64,000 nucleotides of DNA from Alphaproteobacteria bacterium (GTDB lineage: Bacteria; Pseudomonadota; Alphaproteobacteria; ATCC43930; CGMCC-115725). Both the position numbers and the translations under genes were made by a program. Positions 11,331 to 20,618 of the stretch are shown piece after piece. The notes beneath the pieces are model-generated. The model was not told the DNA's origin. It searched no databases and was given only the letters and a program-made list of their open reading frames with translations. The stretch covers positions 1-64,000 of the forward strand of contig JAGWNF010000010.1 in assembly GCA_028871455.1 (NCBI GenBank), read 5' to 3'. Within the stretch, counting starts at the first letter, position 1, and each line of letters starts with the position of its first letter.

Positions 11331-13058
11331 TCAGATGCCGGCATCGAGCGCCGCCTCGAGCGCCAGCGCATGCGCATCGGCATCGAGGCCGACCGCGTGC
11401 AGGCCCGCGACGGCGCGATCCAGCGCCAGAGGTTCGGCTGTCAAGGCGCCGCCGCTCTCCGCGATGAGTAGAGTGGCGAGAACCGTCTGACCGAGCTCCG
11501 CATTCTGCGCGGATTGCTGCTGTAGCGCCCAGAGCGCGGTGTTCGGCACGGCGCCCGGCGTCGGTGGCGCGGCCAGCGCCGCCGGTGCGAGATTGGCGAG
11601 CGCCGTTGGATCGGCGCCAAGTGCGCTCAGTAGCGCATAAATCAAATCGGCATGGGCGCCGGCACCCGCAGGGTTTCCGGCCACGATGGCATCGTGCAGT
11701 AGCCCGGGATCAACCTGCGGCACGCCCGGTTGCGCAAGTACGGCCAGTAATGCAGCCGCTTTGTCGCCGGAGGCCGCGATCCACGGCTTCGCCGCGTCGG
11801 CATAGCCCGCGGCAAGCAGGATACGCGCCGCGATGGCGGCGAATTTCGGATCGGCGTTGACGTTCGGGATGTCGGCCAAGGTCGGCGCCAAAACGCGTGC
11901 CATGGGCACGAACACGCCGAGCTTGGCGGCATCAGTGGCAAGCGCCGCGAGTGCGGTCATGCGGACCGTGAAGTCGGTGCCAGACTTCGCGAGTGCGTAA
12001 AGCATGGCGCGTTCGCGCGCATCGGTCGGCAGGCGAACGGTTCGTCGAGCACGCGCCAGCTCGTCGGGTGTGAAGCTGATGGCGCCGTAAAGCGCCCCAA
12101 GCGCCTGCGGCGGGATCGCGCCCAGTGCTTCGGCGCGTTCAGCCGCGGCGAGGCGATCGAGCGGTGGCACTGTGTCGTTGGTGGCGTATTCGGCCAGCGC
12201 CGAGGGATCGGCGACCGCAATCGCGGTGTCAGGGAGCGGCCGCTTCGCCGCCACGAGCAGCGCCACACGCAACGGCGTGGGGTCGCCAAGCCGCGCGATC
12301 TTGCCGGCGCGCCGCTCGGCGATCAGCCGGATCAACCGGTCGAATTCTGGATCCGGTGGCGCCTTCTGATCGACCAGTAGACTTTGACCGAATGATGCCT
12401 TCGTGAAATCGCCAGACAATGCCTGGCACGCAATCAGCGCGCGCGCCCACCACACGCCAGAATATTGTGCGATGCGATCGTTGATCTCTTGGCAGGCGAC
12501 GTTTGTGTCGTTCGCCGCAAAGTGCAGCTCGACGAGATCGCGATCGATTGCTTCGCTAGCGGCGGTCGGTGGCAGCGACTGGATGAGCGCGAGGCCGTCG
12601 TTGACGAAGCCCAGCGCGTAAATCCGGTCGATTCGTATCGCCAGGAGGTTGTCGCTGCCGGCTGGCTCGACCGGGCCGCTGGGCGCCGTCGCATCGCTGA
12701 GCAGGAGGCGCCGCGCCAGGTTGACGAGCGCCGGTGAGGTGACGGGTTGGAGCTGTGGCAGCGCCGTGGTGACAAAGCTTCGGCTAGCGCCGTTCCACAT
12801 GTCACGGGCAAAGCCGCCCTTCGAAGTATTGAGCAAGCCGGTCCACGACGTATCGACGGGCTGCAGGGGGGCGATCTGGATCGTATTGTCGCCGCCGACG
12901 GGCGGCGCTGGAGACTCAGTCGGCGCGCTGCTCGCCGGCACTGCCGGCGGCGGCGAGAGAGAGATCGGCTGGGCGGTGGCAGATGCCGCGCTCAGCAGCA
13001 ACACCGCGACCGCGCTCGCGAGGCGGCGCGCCGGCAGTTCAGTGCGGCAGACGCGCAT
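11331..13058 (-). CDS. Exported alanine-rich protein of unknown function
   Basis: A 575-residue protein starting with a signal peptide (residues about 12-30, LASAVAVLLLSAASATA). After a proline-rich linker it is almost entirely helical, alanine-rich (ALAALATDAAKL, AARILLAAGYADAAKP), like a chain of TPR- or ARM-type helical hairpins, with no enzyme motif. Expected in the periplasm. The ATG at 13058 gives a normal signal peptide; frames upstream do not. It overlaps the small membrane gene before it by 20 bp and ends one base before xerD, so it is firmly in this operon. A large helical exported protein in this place, beside xerD and aroK, is conserved in Rhodospirillales as far as I recall. Function unknown. 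Confidence 0.8.
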   Translation of the reverse strand: MRVCRTELPARRLASAVAVLLLSAASATAQPISLSPPPAVPASSAPTESPAPPVGGDNTIQIAPLQPVDTSWTGLLNTSKGGFARDMWNGASRSFVTTALPQLQPVTSPALVNLARRLLLSDATAPSGPVEPAGSDNLLAIRIDRIYALGFVNDGLALIQSLPPTAASEAIDRDLVELHFAANDTNVACQEINDRIAQYSGVWWARALIACQALSGDFTKASFGQSLLVDQKAPPDPEFDRLIRLIAERRAGKIARLGDPTPLRVALLVAAKRPLPDTAIAVADPSALAEYATNDTVPPLDRLAAAERAEALGAIPPQALGALYGAISFTPDELARARRTVRLPTDARERAMLYALAKSGTDFTVRMTALAALATDAAKLGVFVPMARVLAPTLADIPNVNADPKFAAIAARILLAAGYADAAKPWIAASGDKAAALLAVLAQPGVPQVDPGLLHDAIVAGNPAGAGAHADLIYALLSALGADPTALANLAPAALAAPPTPGAVPNTALWALQQQSAQNAELGQTVLATLLIAESGGALTAEPLALDRAVAGLHAVGLDADAHALALEAALDAGI

Positions 13059-13179
13059 CGGGTATGGGGTGTTCGATCCGCGTCGTCGGCACCGGAATAT
13101 GCCAGAACATGAGAACACCGCCGCCGGCAGCAATCAATACAACCAATGTCGCGAGCGCGAGCAGAATGAATTTTCCCAT
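13039..13179 (-). CDS. 46-residue single-pass membrane protein
   Basis: A short protein, MGKFILLALATLVVLIAA then GGVLMFW, with one membrane helix (residues about 3-28) and a conserved-looking tail: IPVPTTRIEHPIPDARLP. Similar small proteins ending in a proline-rich 'PxPxxxVExxxPxxRFP' tail are found at this place in related genomes. The ATG at 13179 is used because it starts directly at the helix; an upstream in-frame extension to 13239 is hydrophilic and not family-like. It overlaps the next gene by 20 bp, suggesting coupled translation. It may anchor or help secrete the exported protein that follows; this is inference. Confidence 0.65.
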   Translation of the reverse strand: MGKFILLALATLVVLIAAGGGVLMFWHIPVPTTRIEHPIPDARLPH

Positions 13180-13288
13180 GGACTCCGATTTCCTGACGAG
13201 ACCGTTCCCGGCGGGCCGGTTGGCGGCGAATCCCGGCAATATGCTAGGCTCTAGCGATGACCGGACATCTGCAGTCTATCGGCGCCGC

Positions 13289-13858
13289 ATGAGCGTTTCA
13301 ACGCCGCACCAGCCGCTTCGCGTGCCGAAGACGGTTGCGCTCATCGGCCTGATGGGTGCCGGCAAAACGGCGGTCGGCCGCCGTTTGGCGCAGCGCCTCG
13401 GCGTTGAATTCGCCGACGCCGACGCCGAGATCGAAAGAGCCGCCAATGCGACGATTGCCGAGATCTTCGCCGAGCAGGGCGAGCCCTTTTTCCGCGCTCG
13501 CGAGCGCGAGGTAATCAAGCGGCTGCTCGCCAATCCGGTCCACGTTCTCGCCACCGGTGGCGGCGCCTTCATGGATCCGGCCACGCGGGCACTGCTGCGC
13601 GAGCGCGCCATCACGATTTGGCTTCGAGCCGGCCTTGACGTGATGTTGGCGCGTGTCATGCGCCGCAATAACCGGCCGTTGCTCAACGCCGGCGAGCCGC
13701 GCGAGGTGCTCGATCGGCTGATGGCGGAGCGTTATCCGGTCTACGCCAAGGCCGACATCACGGTCGATAGCGTCGACGGTCCCGCCGAGGTCACGCTTGA
13801 GCGTGTCATGACGGCGCTTGCACCTTATCTCGGCATTCCGGCGGGTGTGACGCCATGA
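13289..13858 (+). CDS. aroK: AroK, shikimate kinase
   Basis: A 189-residue shikimate kinase. The P-loop GLMGAGKT is at residues 20-27, the shikimate-binding Asp and Arg lie in FADADAEIE and FFRAREREV, and TGGGAF and RNNRPLL (lid and adenine-binding loops) are present. It makes shikimate 3-phosphate in the chorismate pathway. The ATG at 13289 is preferred; longer in-frame starts would overlap the divergent small membrane gene. Its last codon overlaps the start of aroB by 4 bp, the usual alphaproteobacterial aroK-aroB pair, so the two are translated together. Confidence 0.95.
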   Translation: MSVSTPHQPLRVPKTVALIGLMGAGKTAVGRRLAQRLGVEFADADAEIERAANATIAEIFAEQGEPFFRAREREVIKRLLANPVHVLATGGGAFMDPATRALLRERAITIWLRAGLDVMLARVMRRNNRPLLNAGEPREVLDRLMAERYPVYAKADITVDSVDGPAEVTLERVMTALAPYLGIPAGVTP

Positions 13859-14979
13859 GCGACGCGCAACGGTTGCGCGTCGAACTCGGCGCGCGCAGCT
13901 ACGACATCGTGGTCGGTTCGCAGTTGCTCGCGCAGGCGGGCACGCTGATCGCCAGCGTTGTGCGGCAGAGGCGGGTGATCGTGGTCACCGACGCCACGGT
14001 CGCGCGGCTGCATCTCGAGGCTCTGCGCCAGGGCCTTGCCCTGGCTGGTCTGACGGCCGAGGCGGTCGTCGTGCCGCCCGGTGAGGCGACGAAAAACTTT
14101 GCGCACTTTCAGCAGCTCTGTGAGGACATTCTCGCGCTTGGCGTCGAGCGCGCGACTCCGATCATGGCCCTCGGCGGTGGCGTCGTAGGCGATCTCGCCG
14201 GCTTCGCTGCCGCAACACTGCTGCGCGGCCTCGATTACATCCAGGTACCGACGACGCTACTCGCTCAGGTCGACAGCTCCGTTGGCGGCAAGACCGCGAT
14301 CGACACGCGCCTCGGCAAGAATCTCGTGGGCGCATTCCATCAGCCCGTGCTGGTGATTGCCGACATCGACACGCTCCGCACGCTGCCGTACCGCGAGCTG
14401 CTGGCCGGCTATGCCGAGGTCGTGAAATATGGGCTGATCCGCGACCGCAGATTCTATGAATGGCTCGAGGCGCGCGCGGGCGAGCTGCTGGCCGGCGATC
14501 CTGCACTGCGCCGTGAAGCGGTGCTGCACAGTTGCGCCGCCAAGGCGGCCGTTGTCGCCGCGGACGAGCGCGAGGCCGGCGAGCGCGCTTTGCTGAATTT
14601 CGGTCATACCTTCGGCCATGCTCTCGAGGCCGCGACCGGCTTCGGCGGTGCGCTGTTGCATGGCGAGGCGGTCGCGCTCGGCATGTGCATGGCTTTCGAC
14701 CTTTCGACGAAGCTGCGGCTTTGCCCAGCGGACGCGGCTGCACGCGTGCGCCGTCATTTTGCGGCTGTCGGCTTGCGCACCGAGATCGGCGAACTGGACG
14801 CCGATAACCTGCTGGCACTCATGCGCAAGGACAAGAAGGTCGCCGACGGCCGCATCAGCCTGATCCTCGCGCGCGACATCGGCCAGGCTTTTGTCAGCCG
14901 CGATGTTGAGCCCGAAATGCTGTGCGAGTTCTTGCGCAGCGAGATGAGGACGCTGGCGGCGCCGGTACGCGCCGTCTAG
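13855..14979 (+). CDS. aroB: AroB, 3-dehydroquinate synthase
   Basis: A 374-residue NAD- and metal-dependent enzyme that cyclises DAHP to 3-dehydroquinate. Motifs: PPGEATKNF, GGGVVGDLAGFAA (NAD binding), QVDSSVGGKTAID, GYAEVVKYG and the metal-binding NFGHTFGHALE. The start overlaps aroK at ATGA. The DUF2889 gene follows after 27 bases and may be in the same transcript. No anomaly. Confidence 0.97.
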   Translation: MSDAQRLRVELGARSYDIVVGSQLLAQAGTLIASVVRQRRVIVVTDATVARLHLEALRQGLALAGLTAEAVVVPPGEATKNFAHFQQLCEDILALGVERATPIMALGGGVVGDLAGFAAATLLRGLDYIQVPTTLLAQVDSSVGGKTAIDTRLGKNLVGAFHQPVLVIADIDTLRTLPYRELLAGYAEVVKYGLIRDRRFYEWLEARAGELLAGDPALRREAVLHSCAAKAAVVAADEREAGERALLNFGHTFGHALEAATGFGGALLHGEAVALGMCMAFDLSTKLRLCPADAAARVRRHFAAVGLRTEIGELDADNLLALMRKDKKVADGRISLILARDIGQAFVSRDVEPEMLCEFLRSEMRTLAAPVRAV

Positions 14980-15006
14980 GCAGGGCAATTTTCCGGAGGA
15001 TTGGTC

Positions 15007-15579
15007 ATGCCGTTATCGCCCGCGTTGCCGCGCCAGCACATTCATACGCGCCAGGTCGATTGCCGTGGTTATCGCCGCGAGGATGGACTCTGGGACATTG
15101 AAGGCCATTTGACCGATACTAAGGCCTATGCCTTCGATAGCGATTATCGCGGCCGTATCGAAGCCGGCGAACCGGTGCACGATATGTGGGTGCGGCTGAC
15201 CGTCGACGACAATCTGATCCTCTGCGGCATCGAAGCGGTAACCGACCAAAGCCCGTTTCCGGTTTGCTCCGCGATCACGCCGAACTTCGAGCGTCTCATC
15301 GGCCTGAGCATCCGACCGGGATTCCTGTCGAAAGTCCGCGAGCGGCTCGGCGGCATCGAAGGCTGCACGCACCTAGTCGAACTCATGGGGCCGATCGCAA
15401 CGACTGCGTATCAGACCATCTATCCCTATCGCCAGCGCTTGGCGCGCCAGCGCGGCGACGCGCCGCCGCAGCCGCCAAAAGACCGACCGCGTCTCATCGA
15501 CACCTGTCACGCTTTCCGCAGCGATGGCGAGATCGTCAAGCGTCTGTGGCCCGACTACTACACCGGCGCGCGCGAGTAA
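15007..15579 (+). CDS. DUF2889 family protein
   Basis: A 190-residue soluble protein. The family signature is clear: CRGYRREDGLWDIEGHLTDTKAY followed by basic and acidic residues (SDYRGRIEAGEPVHDMW) and a C-terminal LIDTCHAF plus WPDYYTG. DUF2889 proteins have no established biochemical role. The ATG at 15007 has GGAGG eight bases before it, so it is chosen over a TTG at 15001. It follows aroB closely and probably shares its transcript. Its C-terminal CHAF segment might bind a metal or a ligand; this is speculation. Confidence 0.8.
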   Translation: MPLSPALPRQHIHTRQVDCRGYRREDGLWDIEGHLTDTKAYAFDSDYRGRIEAGEPVHDMWVRLTVDDNLILCGIEAVTDQSPFPVCSAITPNFERLIGLSIRPGFLSKVRERLGGIEGCTHLVELMGPIATTAYQTIYPYRQRLARQRGDAPPQPPKDRPRLIDTCHAFRSDGEIVKRLWPDYYTGARE

Positions 15580-15588
15580 CGCCGCTAG

Positions 15589-15936
15589 TCAGGCTCGGGC
15601 ACGCGGCCGAACGATACCGTGCCCGGCCCGCAGATGACCCTCGTCAGTCGCCGCGGCCTGGAAATAGGTCAACAAGAAGACGCGGATCGCGGCGGTGAGC
15701 GTCGACTGATTTCGGTGGCGCGCGATCATCGTCACCAACTCGTTGAGCGTCTTATTCTCGCGCTGGCAGACCATGGCGAGCGCCTGCCACATTGCCGGTT
15801 CCAGGCGGATGCTGGTGCGATGACCCTCGACCGTGACGTTGCGATTGACCAAGGTGGAGTGCGTCGCATTGGCACACATTTGCTCGTTGCCTCCGGGTTG
15901 GGCGAGCCCGGCGAGCCGTTGGTCGTGCGGGTCCAT
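15589..15936 (-). CDS. Ribbon-helix-helix domain protein (RHH_4 type)
   Basis: A 115-residue protein whose middle part, NRNVTVEGHRTSIRLEP then MWQALAMVCQRENKTLNELVT, fits the alphaproteobacterial ribbon-helix-helix family that often carries the phrase 'SLTSAIRVFLL' (here STLTAAIRVFLLTYF). Such proteins are small DNA-binding regulators acting as dimers. The N-terminal 20 residues are less certain, since an ATG at 15879 is an alternative start. Convergent with the DUF2889 gene (9 bases between stops). Its target is not visible. Confidence 0.8.
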   Translation of the reverse strand: MDPHDQRLAGLAQPGGNEQMCANATHSTLVNRNVTVEGHRTSIRLEPAMWQALAMVCQRENKTLNELVTMIARHRNQSTLTAAIRVFLLTYFQAAATDEGHLRAGHGIVRPRARA

Positions 15937-16034
15937 AAGTCAAATGTTAGCGCGATTTATATGCAGCGCAACCATTAAGAGCGTGGACTCGGATAAATAC
16001 AACCACAGATTGTACTACCGGTCTTGGACCGCGC

Positions 16035-16328
16035 TCAGCCCGGTTGACCGTCGATTTGGTCTTCTTCCGGCGTCAGGGTGCTGAGTTGAAGGGCGTGCAC
16101 GCTGACCCTCAGCTCGTCGGCGAGCAGGGCGTAGACTCGACGCTGACGCACGAGCTGGCTCTCGCCGGCGAAGGCCGGAGAGACGATCTCGACCCGAAAG
16201 TGGCTCTCGCCGCCGGGTCGGGCGCCGGCATGGCCGGCGTGGCGCTGGGAATCATCGTGAATCGCCAGCCGCGTCGGTTGCAACACGGTCAGCTTGCGGC
16301 GAATGCGTTCCGCCACCGGTCCGGACAT
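16035..16328 (-). CDS. bolA: BolA family protein
   Basis: A 97-residue BolA/IbaG-type protein. MSGPVAERIRRKLTVLQPTR is the typical N-terminal helix, HDDSQRHAGHAGARPG carries the conserved histidines that can bind an iron-sulfur cluster with a monothiol glutaredoxin, and ESHFRVEIVSPAF is the beta strand/loop of the KH-like fold. BolA proteins act with Grx4 in iron sensing or cluster delivery. It is divergent from the J-domain gene, and bolA next to J-domain-cobS-cobT is a recurring alphaproteobacterial arrangement. Confidence 0.92.
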   Translation of the reverse strand: MSGPVAERIRRKLTVLQPTRLAIHDDSQRHAGHAGARPGGESHFRVEIVSPAFAGESQLVRQRRVYALLADELRVSVHALQLSTLTPEEDQIDGQPG

Positions 16329-16437
16329 GCGATTTGTCCTTTAAATCCGTGGGAAACAGCCCATTTTAACAGTATTTCCGGCCAGCGGCAGGCGTAGCTT
16401 GTCAGGAATCGACCGTCTCTCCATACTATCGGGCATC

Positions 16438-17001
16438 ATGCCACGTCCCGTTAGCGCGAGCCATGCCGACCCGGACAGGGCGGCAAGAGGCCGCCGTTGT
16501 GACCATCCGGGGTGCGTCGAAATCGGCGAGTTCCGGGCGCCACGTTCGCGCTCGGCGTTGCACGATTATCTCTGGTTTTGCCTCGACCACGTGCGTACGT
16601 ACAACTCGTCGTGGAACTACTACGCTGGCATGTCGCCCGAAGAGATCGAACGCGAAATCCGGCATGATACGGTCTGGCACCGGCCGAGCTGGCCCCTGGG
16701 ATCGCGCACCTTCCGCTATCAAGCCCGGTTCAGGGACGATGGTCTGTTCGATCTCGATGACGAGCCGGTGGCCAATGCCAACGGCGCGACGCGGCATCGG
16801 CATCCGGCATCGCCGGAAGCGCAGGCTCTGGCGGTCTTCGACCTGAATGAGCCGGTTTCGCTCTCGGACGTGAAGGCGCGCTACAAAGAGTTGGTGAAGC
16901 GCCATCACCCGGACGCGCATGGCGGCGACAAGGATGCCGAGGAACGCCTGAAAATCATCAATCAGGCCTATTCGACGCTCAAAGCTTGTTACACCTCGTG
17001 A
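16438..17001 (+). CDS. J-domain protein with an N-terminal Cys/His motif, upstream of cobS
   Basis: A 187-residue protein. The C-terminal 60 residues are a J domain ([25 protein letters not shown] intact), so it should stimulate a DnaK-type chaperone. The N-terminal part has a Cys/His-rich segment ([10 protein letters not shown], then [11 protein letters not shown] about 30 residues later) that could hold a zinc ion. The start at 16438 (MPRPVSASH) is chosen because the upstream in-frame stretch from a TTG has no ribosome-binding site. It is 25 bases before cobS, and J-domain proteins of this type commonly precede cobS in alphaproteobacteria, perhaps to assemble the CobST complex; that last point is inference. 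Confidence 0.85.
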   Translation: MPRPVSASHADPDRAARGRRCDHPGCVEIGEFRAPRSRSALHDYLWFCLDHVRTYNSSWNYYAGMSPEEIEREIRHDTVWHRPSWPLGSRTFRYQARFRDDGLFDLDDEPVANANGATRHRHPASPEAQALAVFDLNEPVSLSDVKARYKELVKRHHPDAHGGDKDAEERLKIINQAYSTLKACYTS

Positions 17002-17026
17002 GCAGCAGCGGCAGCAGAAAGCGGTT

Positions 17027-18022
17027 ATGACAGTCAATAACAACACTTCTAGCGAAGCCCTCGACCAGCCGGACATCACAGTTTCGGTTCGCCAGACTTT
17101 CGGCATTGATTCCGATCTGCAAGTACCGGCGTTCTCGCGGCCGAGCGATCACGTGCCCGATCTCGATGAGGCCTACCGCTTCGACCGCGATACCACGCTC
17201 GCGATTCTCGCGGGCTTCGCCTACAACCGGCGCGTCCTGGTCCAGGGCTATCACGGCACCGGCAAGTCGACGCATATCGAGCAGGTCGCTGCGCGGCTGA
17301 ACTGGCCCCTGATCCGCATCAATCTCGATAGTCATATCAGCCGTATCGACCTGGTCGGCAAGGACGCGATCGTCCTCAAGGATGGGCTGCAGATCACGGA
17401 ATACCGCGAAGGCCTGCTACCCTGGGCGCTGCAGCATCCGACCGCGCTGTGTTTCGACGAATACGATGCCGGTCGTCCCGACGTGATGTTCGTCATCCAG
17501 CGCGTGCTTGAGGTTGAAGGCAAGCTGACGCTACTCGACCAGAACCGCGTCATCCGCCCGCATCCAGCGTTCCGGCTGTTCGCTACTGCGAACACCGTCG
17601 GACTCGGCGACACGACCGGCCTCTATCATGGCACGCAGCAGATCAACCAGGGCCAGATGGATCGCTGGAATATCGTTGCGACGCTGAACTACCTGCCGCA
17701 CGACGCCGAAGTCGACATCGTCTTGGCCAAGGCACCGTCCTATGACAACGAGGAAGGCCGCCGCATCGTCCACGCGATGGTTTCGCTTGCCGAGCTGACG
17801 CGCGCCGGCTTCGTCAACGGCGACATCTCGACGGTGATGTCGCCGCGCACTGTCATTACTTGGGCCGAGAACAACCGTATCTTTGGCGATCTCGCCTTCG
17901 CTTTCCGCACCACCTTTCTCAACAAGTGCGACGAGGTGGAACGCGCCACGGTGGCCGAATATTACCAGCGTTGCTTCGGCACCGAGCTGAAGGAAAGCGG
18001 CATCCGCGTCACCGTAAGCTGA
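17027..18022 (+). CDS. cobS: CobS, AAA+ subunit of the CobST cobaltochelatase motor
   Basis: A 331-residue AAA+ ATPase of the MoxR/chelatase clade. Walker A is GYHGTGKST (about residues 74-82), Walker B is [10 protein letters not shown], sensor I is ATANTVG. In the aerobic cobalamin pathway CobS and CobT form the chaperone-like motor that acts with CobN to insert cobalt into hydrogenobyrinate diamide. It lies 18 bases before cobT. No other cobalamin genes are in the window, which is normal for alphaproteobacteria, where cobS-cobT sits apart from the cob cluster and may have a second, more general chelatase or assembly role. Confidence 0.95.
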   Translation: MTVNNNTSSEALDQPDITVSVRQTFGIDSDLQVPAFSRPSDHVPDLDEAYRFDRDTTLAILAGFAYNRRVLVQGYHGTGKSTHIEQVAARLNWPLIRINLDSHISRIDLVGKDAIVLKDGLQITEYREGLLPWALQHPTALCFDEYDAGRPDVMFVIQRVLEVEGKLTLLDQNRVIRPHPAFRLFATANTVGLGDTTGLYHGTQQINQGQMDRWNIVATLNYLPHDAEVDIVLAKAPSYDNEEGRRIVHAMVSLAELTRAGFVNGDISTVMSPRTVITWAENNRIFGDLAFAFRTTFLNKCDEVERATVAEYYQRCFGTELKESGIRVTVS

Positions 18023-18040
18023 CGCGCCGGAGCTGCGGCG

Positions 18041-19921
18041 ATGGCGGACAACGACTCACCGGTCGAAATCTTCAAGCGGTCGACGGCGGCGACGCTGCGG
18101 GCCATCGCGCGCCGCAGCGACGTCACCGTCACCTACGGTGCCGAGCCGGCCGGCGCAGCGGGTGCGCGCATCAGGTTGCCGCTGCCGCCGCGCGATTTAG
18201 CAGAGAAGGACGCCGCGCCGGTACGCGGCGCCGCCGACGCGCTGGGCCTGCGCCTGCGCTATCACGATCCAGCCTTGCATGCACGACGGGCGCCGTCTGG
18301 CGAGACGGCGCGCAACATCTTCGAGGGTGTCGAGCAGGCGCGCGTTGAGGCCCTCGGTTCGCGCGGTATGGTGGGCGTCGCCGGCAATCTCGCGGCGATG
18401 CTGGACGAGCGCTATCGCCGCCAGGGCTATGAACAGATGGCTGAGCGCAACGACGTCACGCTCGCCGAGGCGATCCGCATGCTGGTGCGCGAGCGGCTCA
18501 CCGGTGCGCCGCCGCCACCCGCCGCGCGGCAAGTGGTCGAGCTGTGGCGTCCCTATCTTGAGGGCAAGGTTGGCCGCGATCTGATCGAGCTCGAACGCCA
18601 CATGCGCGACCAGGCGACATATGGGCGCACGGCGCGGCAGCTGATCCAGGATCTCGACCTCGATCTGGGTGAGACCGAGGACGAGGGCGCCGAGGACAGT
18701 GCCGAAGACGACAGCGACAAGGTCGAGGAAGGCGATAACGAGAACGAGAGCGGCGAGGGGGCGACTTCGGGCGCACAAGGCACGCTCGAAGGTGGCGCAC
18801 CCGACCAAGACAAGCAGGACGGCGAATCCACTGGCGCCGAAGAGGTGCAGGGCGAACTGATACCCGGCGCTGGTGATGACGATCCCGGCCGGCCGGGCCG
18901 CCCCGGCCAGTTGCCGCGCCAACGCGGCGCCAACGACGATCCGCTGGCCTATCGGCCGTTCACCACCCAGTGCGACGAGGTGATCGATGCCGCGAGCCTG
19001 TGCGATCCCGACGAACTGACCCGGCTGCGCGGCCTACTGGATCAGCAGCTGGCGCATCTCCAGAGCATCATCGCCCGGCTGGCGAACCGGCTGCAGCGCC
19101 GGCTGCTGGCGAAGCAGGCGCGTTCCTGGGAATTCGACCTCGAAGAGGGCATCCTCGATTCAGCGCGCCTTGATCGCGTTGTCACTAATCCGATCTATCC
19201 GCTCTCGTACAAGCGCGAGAAGGAGATGGAATTCCGCGACACGGTGGTGACGCTGCTTATTGATAATTCTGGTTCCATGCGGGGCCGGCCGATTACCGTC
19301 GCGGCGATGAGCGCCGACATCCTGGCGCGTACCCTGGAGCGCTGCGGCGTCAAGGTCGAGATCTTGGGCTTCACCACGCGGGCATGGAAAGGCGGACAGG
19401 CGCGCGAGCGCTGGATCGCCGCCGGTAAGCCGGCTAATCCCGGCCGTCTCAATGATCTGCGGCATATCGTCTACAAGGCCGCCGACGAGCCGTGGCGCCG
19501 GGCGCGGAAGAGTCTCGGCCTGATGCTGCGCGAAGGCATCCTCAAGGAGAACATCGACGGTGAGGCGCTGATCTGGGCGCACGAACGGTTGCTGGCGCGG
19601 CCGGAACAACGCCGGATCCTGATGGTAATCTCCGACGGCGCGCCGGTCGACGATTCGACGCTCTCAGTCAATCCCGGCAATTATCTTGAGCGCCATCTGC
19701 GCGAGGTAATCGGCTACATCGAACGCGGCTCGCCGGTCGAGCTGACGGCGATCGGCATCGGCCACGACGTCACGCGCTACTACCGCCGCGCCGTCACTAT
19801 CGTCGACGCCGAGCAGCTCGGCGGCACCATGCTCGAGCGTCTGGCCGAGCTGTTCGATGAAGATGGTCCGCCGGCCGTTATAGCCGCCGGACGGCGCGCG
19901 CCGCTGCGGGCGCGGGCTTGA
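18041..19921 (+). CDS. cobT: CobT, VWA-domain subunit of the CobST complex
   Basis: A 626-residue protein. The N-terminal third is helical; residues about 205-290 form a very acidic linker (runs of E and [20 protein letters not shown]) typical of CobT; the C-terminal third is a von Willebrand A domain with the MIDAS motif DNSGSMRG. With CobS it forms a stacked-ring motor for CobN. The stop at 19921 is followed by a short gap before the leftward GNAT gene. No unusual residues at the MIDAS site. Confidence 0.95.
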   Translation: MADNDSPVEIFKRSTAATLRAIARRSDVTVTYGAEPAGAAGARIRLPLPPRDLAEKDAAPVRGAADALGLRLRYHDPALHARRAPSGETARNIFEGVEQARVEALGSRGMVGVAGNLAAMLDERYRRQGYEQMAERNDVTLAEAIRMLVRERLTGAPPPPAARQVVELWRPYLEGKVGRDLIELERHMRDQATYGRTARQLIQDLDLDLGETEDEGAEDSAEDDSDKVEEGDNENESGEGATSGAQGTLEGGAPDQDKQDGESTGAEEVQGELIPGAGDDDPGRPGRPGQLPRQRGANDDPLAYRPFTTQCDEVIDAASLCDPDELTRLRGLLDQQLAHLQSIIARLANRLQRRLLAKQARSWEFDLEEGILDSARLDRVVTNPIYPLSYKREKEMEFRDTVVTLLIDNSGSMRGRPITVAAMSADILARTLERCGVKVEILGFTTRAWKGGQARERWIAAGKPANPGRLNDLRHIVYKAADEPWRRARKSLGLMLREGILKENIDGEALIWAHERLLARPEQRRILMVISDGAPVDDSTLSVNPGNYLERHLREVIGYIERGSPVELTAIGIGHDVTRYYRRAVTIVDAEQLGGTMLERLAELFDEDGPPAVIAAGRRAPLRARA

Positions 19922-19959
19922 TCTTTAACGACCGGTAACTAAGGCAGTGCGGCGGCGCG

Positions 19960-20526
19960 CTATTGGACCGGCGGCTCGCCTGTCGGCTCGCCGCGCGACT
20001 TGGCATGCCGGCCGAGCACGGCGCTGAAATTGCGCCAGCCGTAGGCGATCGCCTCGACGGGCTGGCCGGCGACCGGGATTGGCCGGTGCATCGCCTGCTT
20101 GCCGCCCAGGCGCTCGTAGAAGTAGCGGGCGGGATTGCCGCGCACCACCCAGACCAACGCCGAGCGATGGCCCGAGTTTTCAAGTCGCTGAAACAGCGCG
20201 GCCATGAGCGCACGGCCGAAGCCGAGACCCTGGAGATCGGGCAGCACGTAGAGGGTGTAGATTTCGCCGGTGTAATCGACGGTGCCGTCGCGTTGGGCGC
20301 CGCAATTACCGAAGCCGATCACGCCGATATGGGGGTGTTGCACCACCCAGACGTCCTCCGGCCGGTGCCGCAGGAAGCTCGCCCACGAGGAGGTCTGGCG
20401 GCGTTCCGACATATTGAGCAAAACCCGATCGGGCAGCATGCCGGGATAGGTCGCCCGCCAAGTATCGATCTCGACTTTAGCGATCGCCTGCGCATCCTCA
20501 AGCCGCGCCTGACGAACGACGCTCAT
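19960..20526 (-). CDS. GNAT family N-acetyltransferase
   Basis: A 188-residue acetyltransferase. The acetyl-CoA binding motif is in LYVLPDLQGLGFGRALM (Q/RxxGxG/A form), preceded by the central beta strand GEIYTL and followed by VWVVRGNPARYFYERLGG, typical of RimI-like GNATs. The substrate cannot be read from sequence. The ATG at 20526 has GGGAGGGGC before it, so the upstream extension is rejected. It is convergent with cobT and 92 bases downstream of the quinone oxidoreductase gene on the same strand. Confidence 0.88.
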   Translation of the reverse strand: MSVVRQARLEDAQAIAKVEIDTWRATYPGMLPDRVLLNMSERRQTSSWASFLRHRPEDVWVVQHPHIGVIGFGNCGAQRDGTVDYTGEIYTLYVLPDLQGLGFGRALMAALFQRLENSGHRSALVWVVRGNPARYFYERLGGKQAMHRPIPVAGQPVEAIAYGWRNFSAVLGRHAKSRGEPTGEPPVQ

Positions 20527-20618
20527 AGTGCCGCCCCTCCCAAGGCGACAAGCATCATAGACCGGGCCGCGCGCCGCTTTCGAGAGGTTTCGCGCCGCCA
20601 GCCGCGTTTTTTCGTACG

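Noticed and set aside
18197-18922. Long open frame opposite cobT
   Set aside because: A shadow of the acidic GC-rich cobT coding region with no recognisable domain or start signal.
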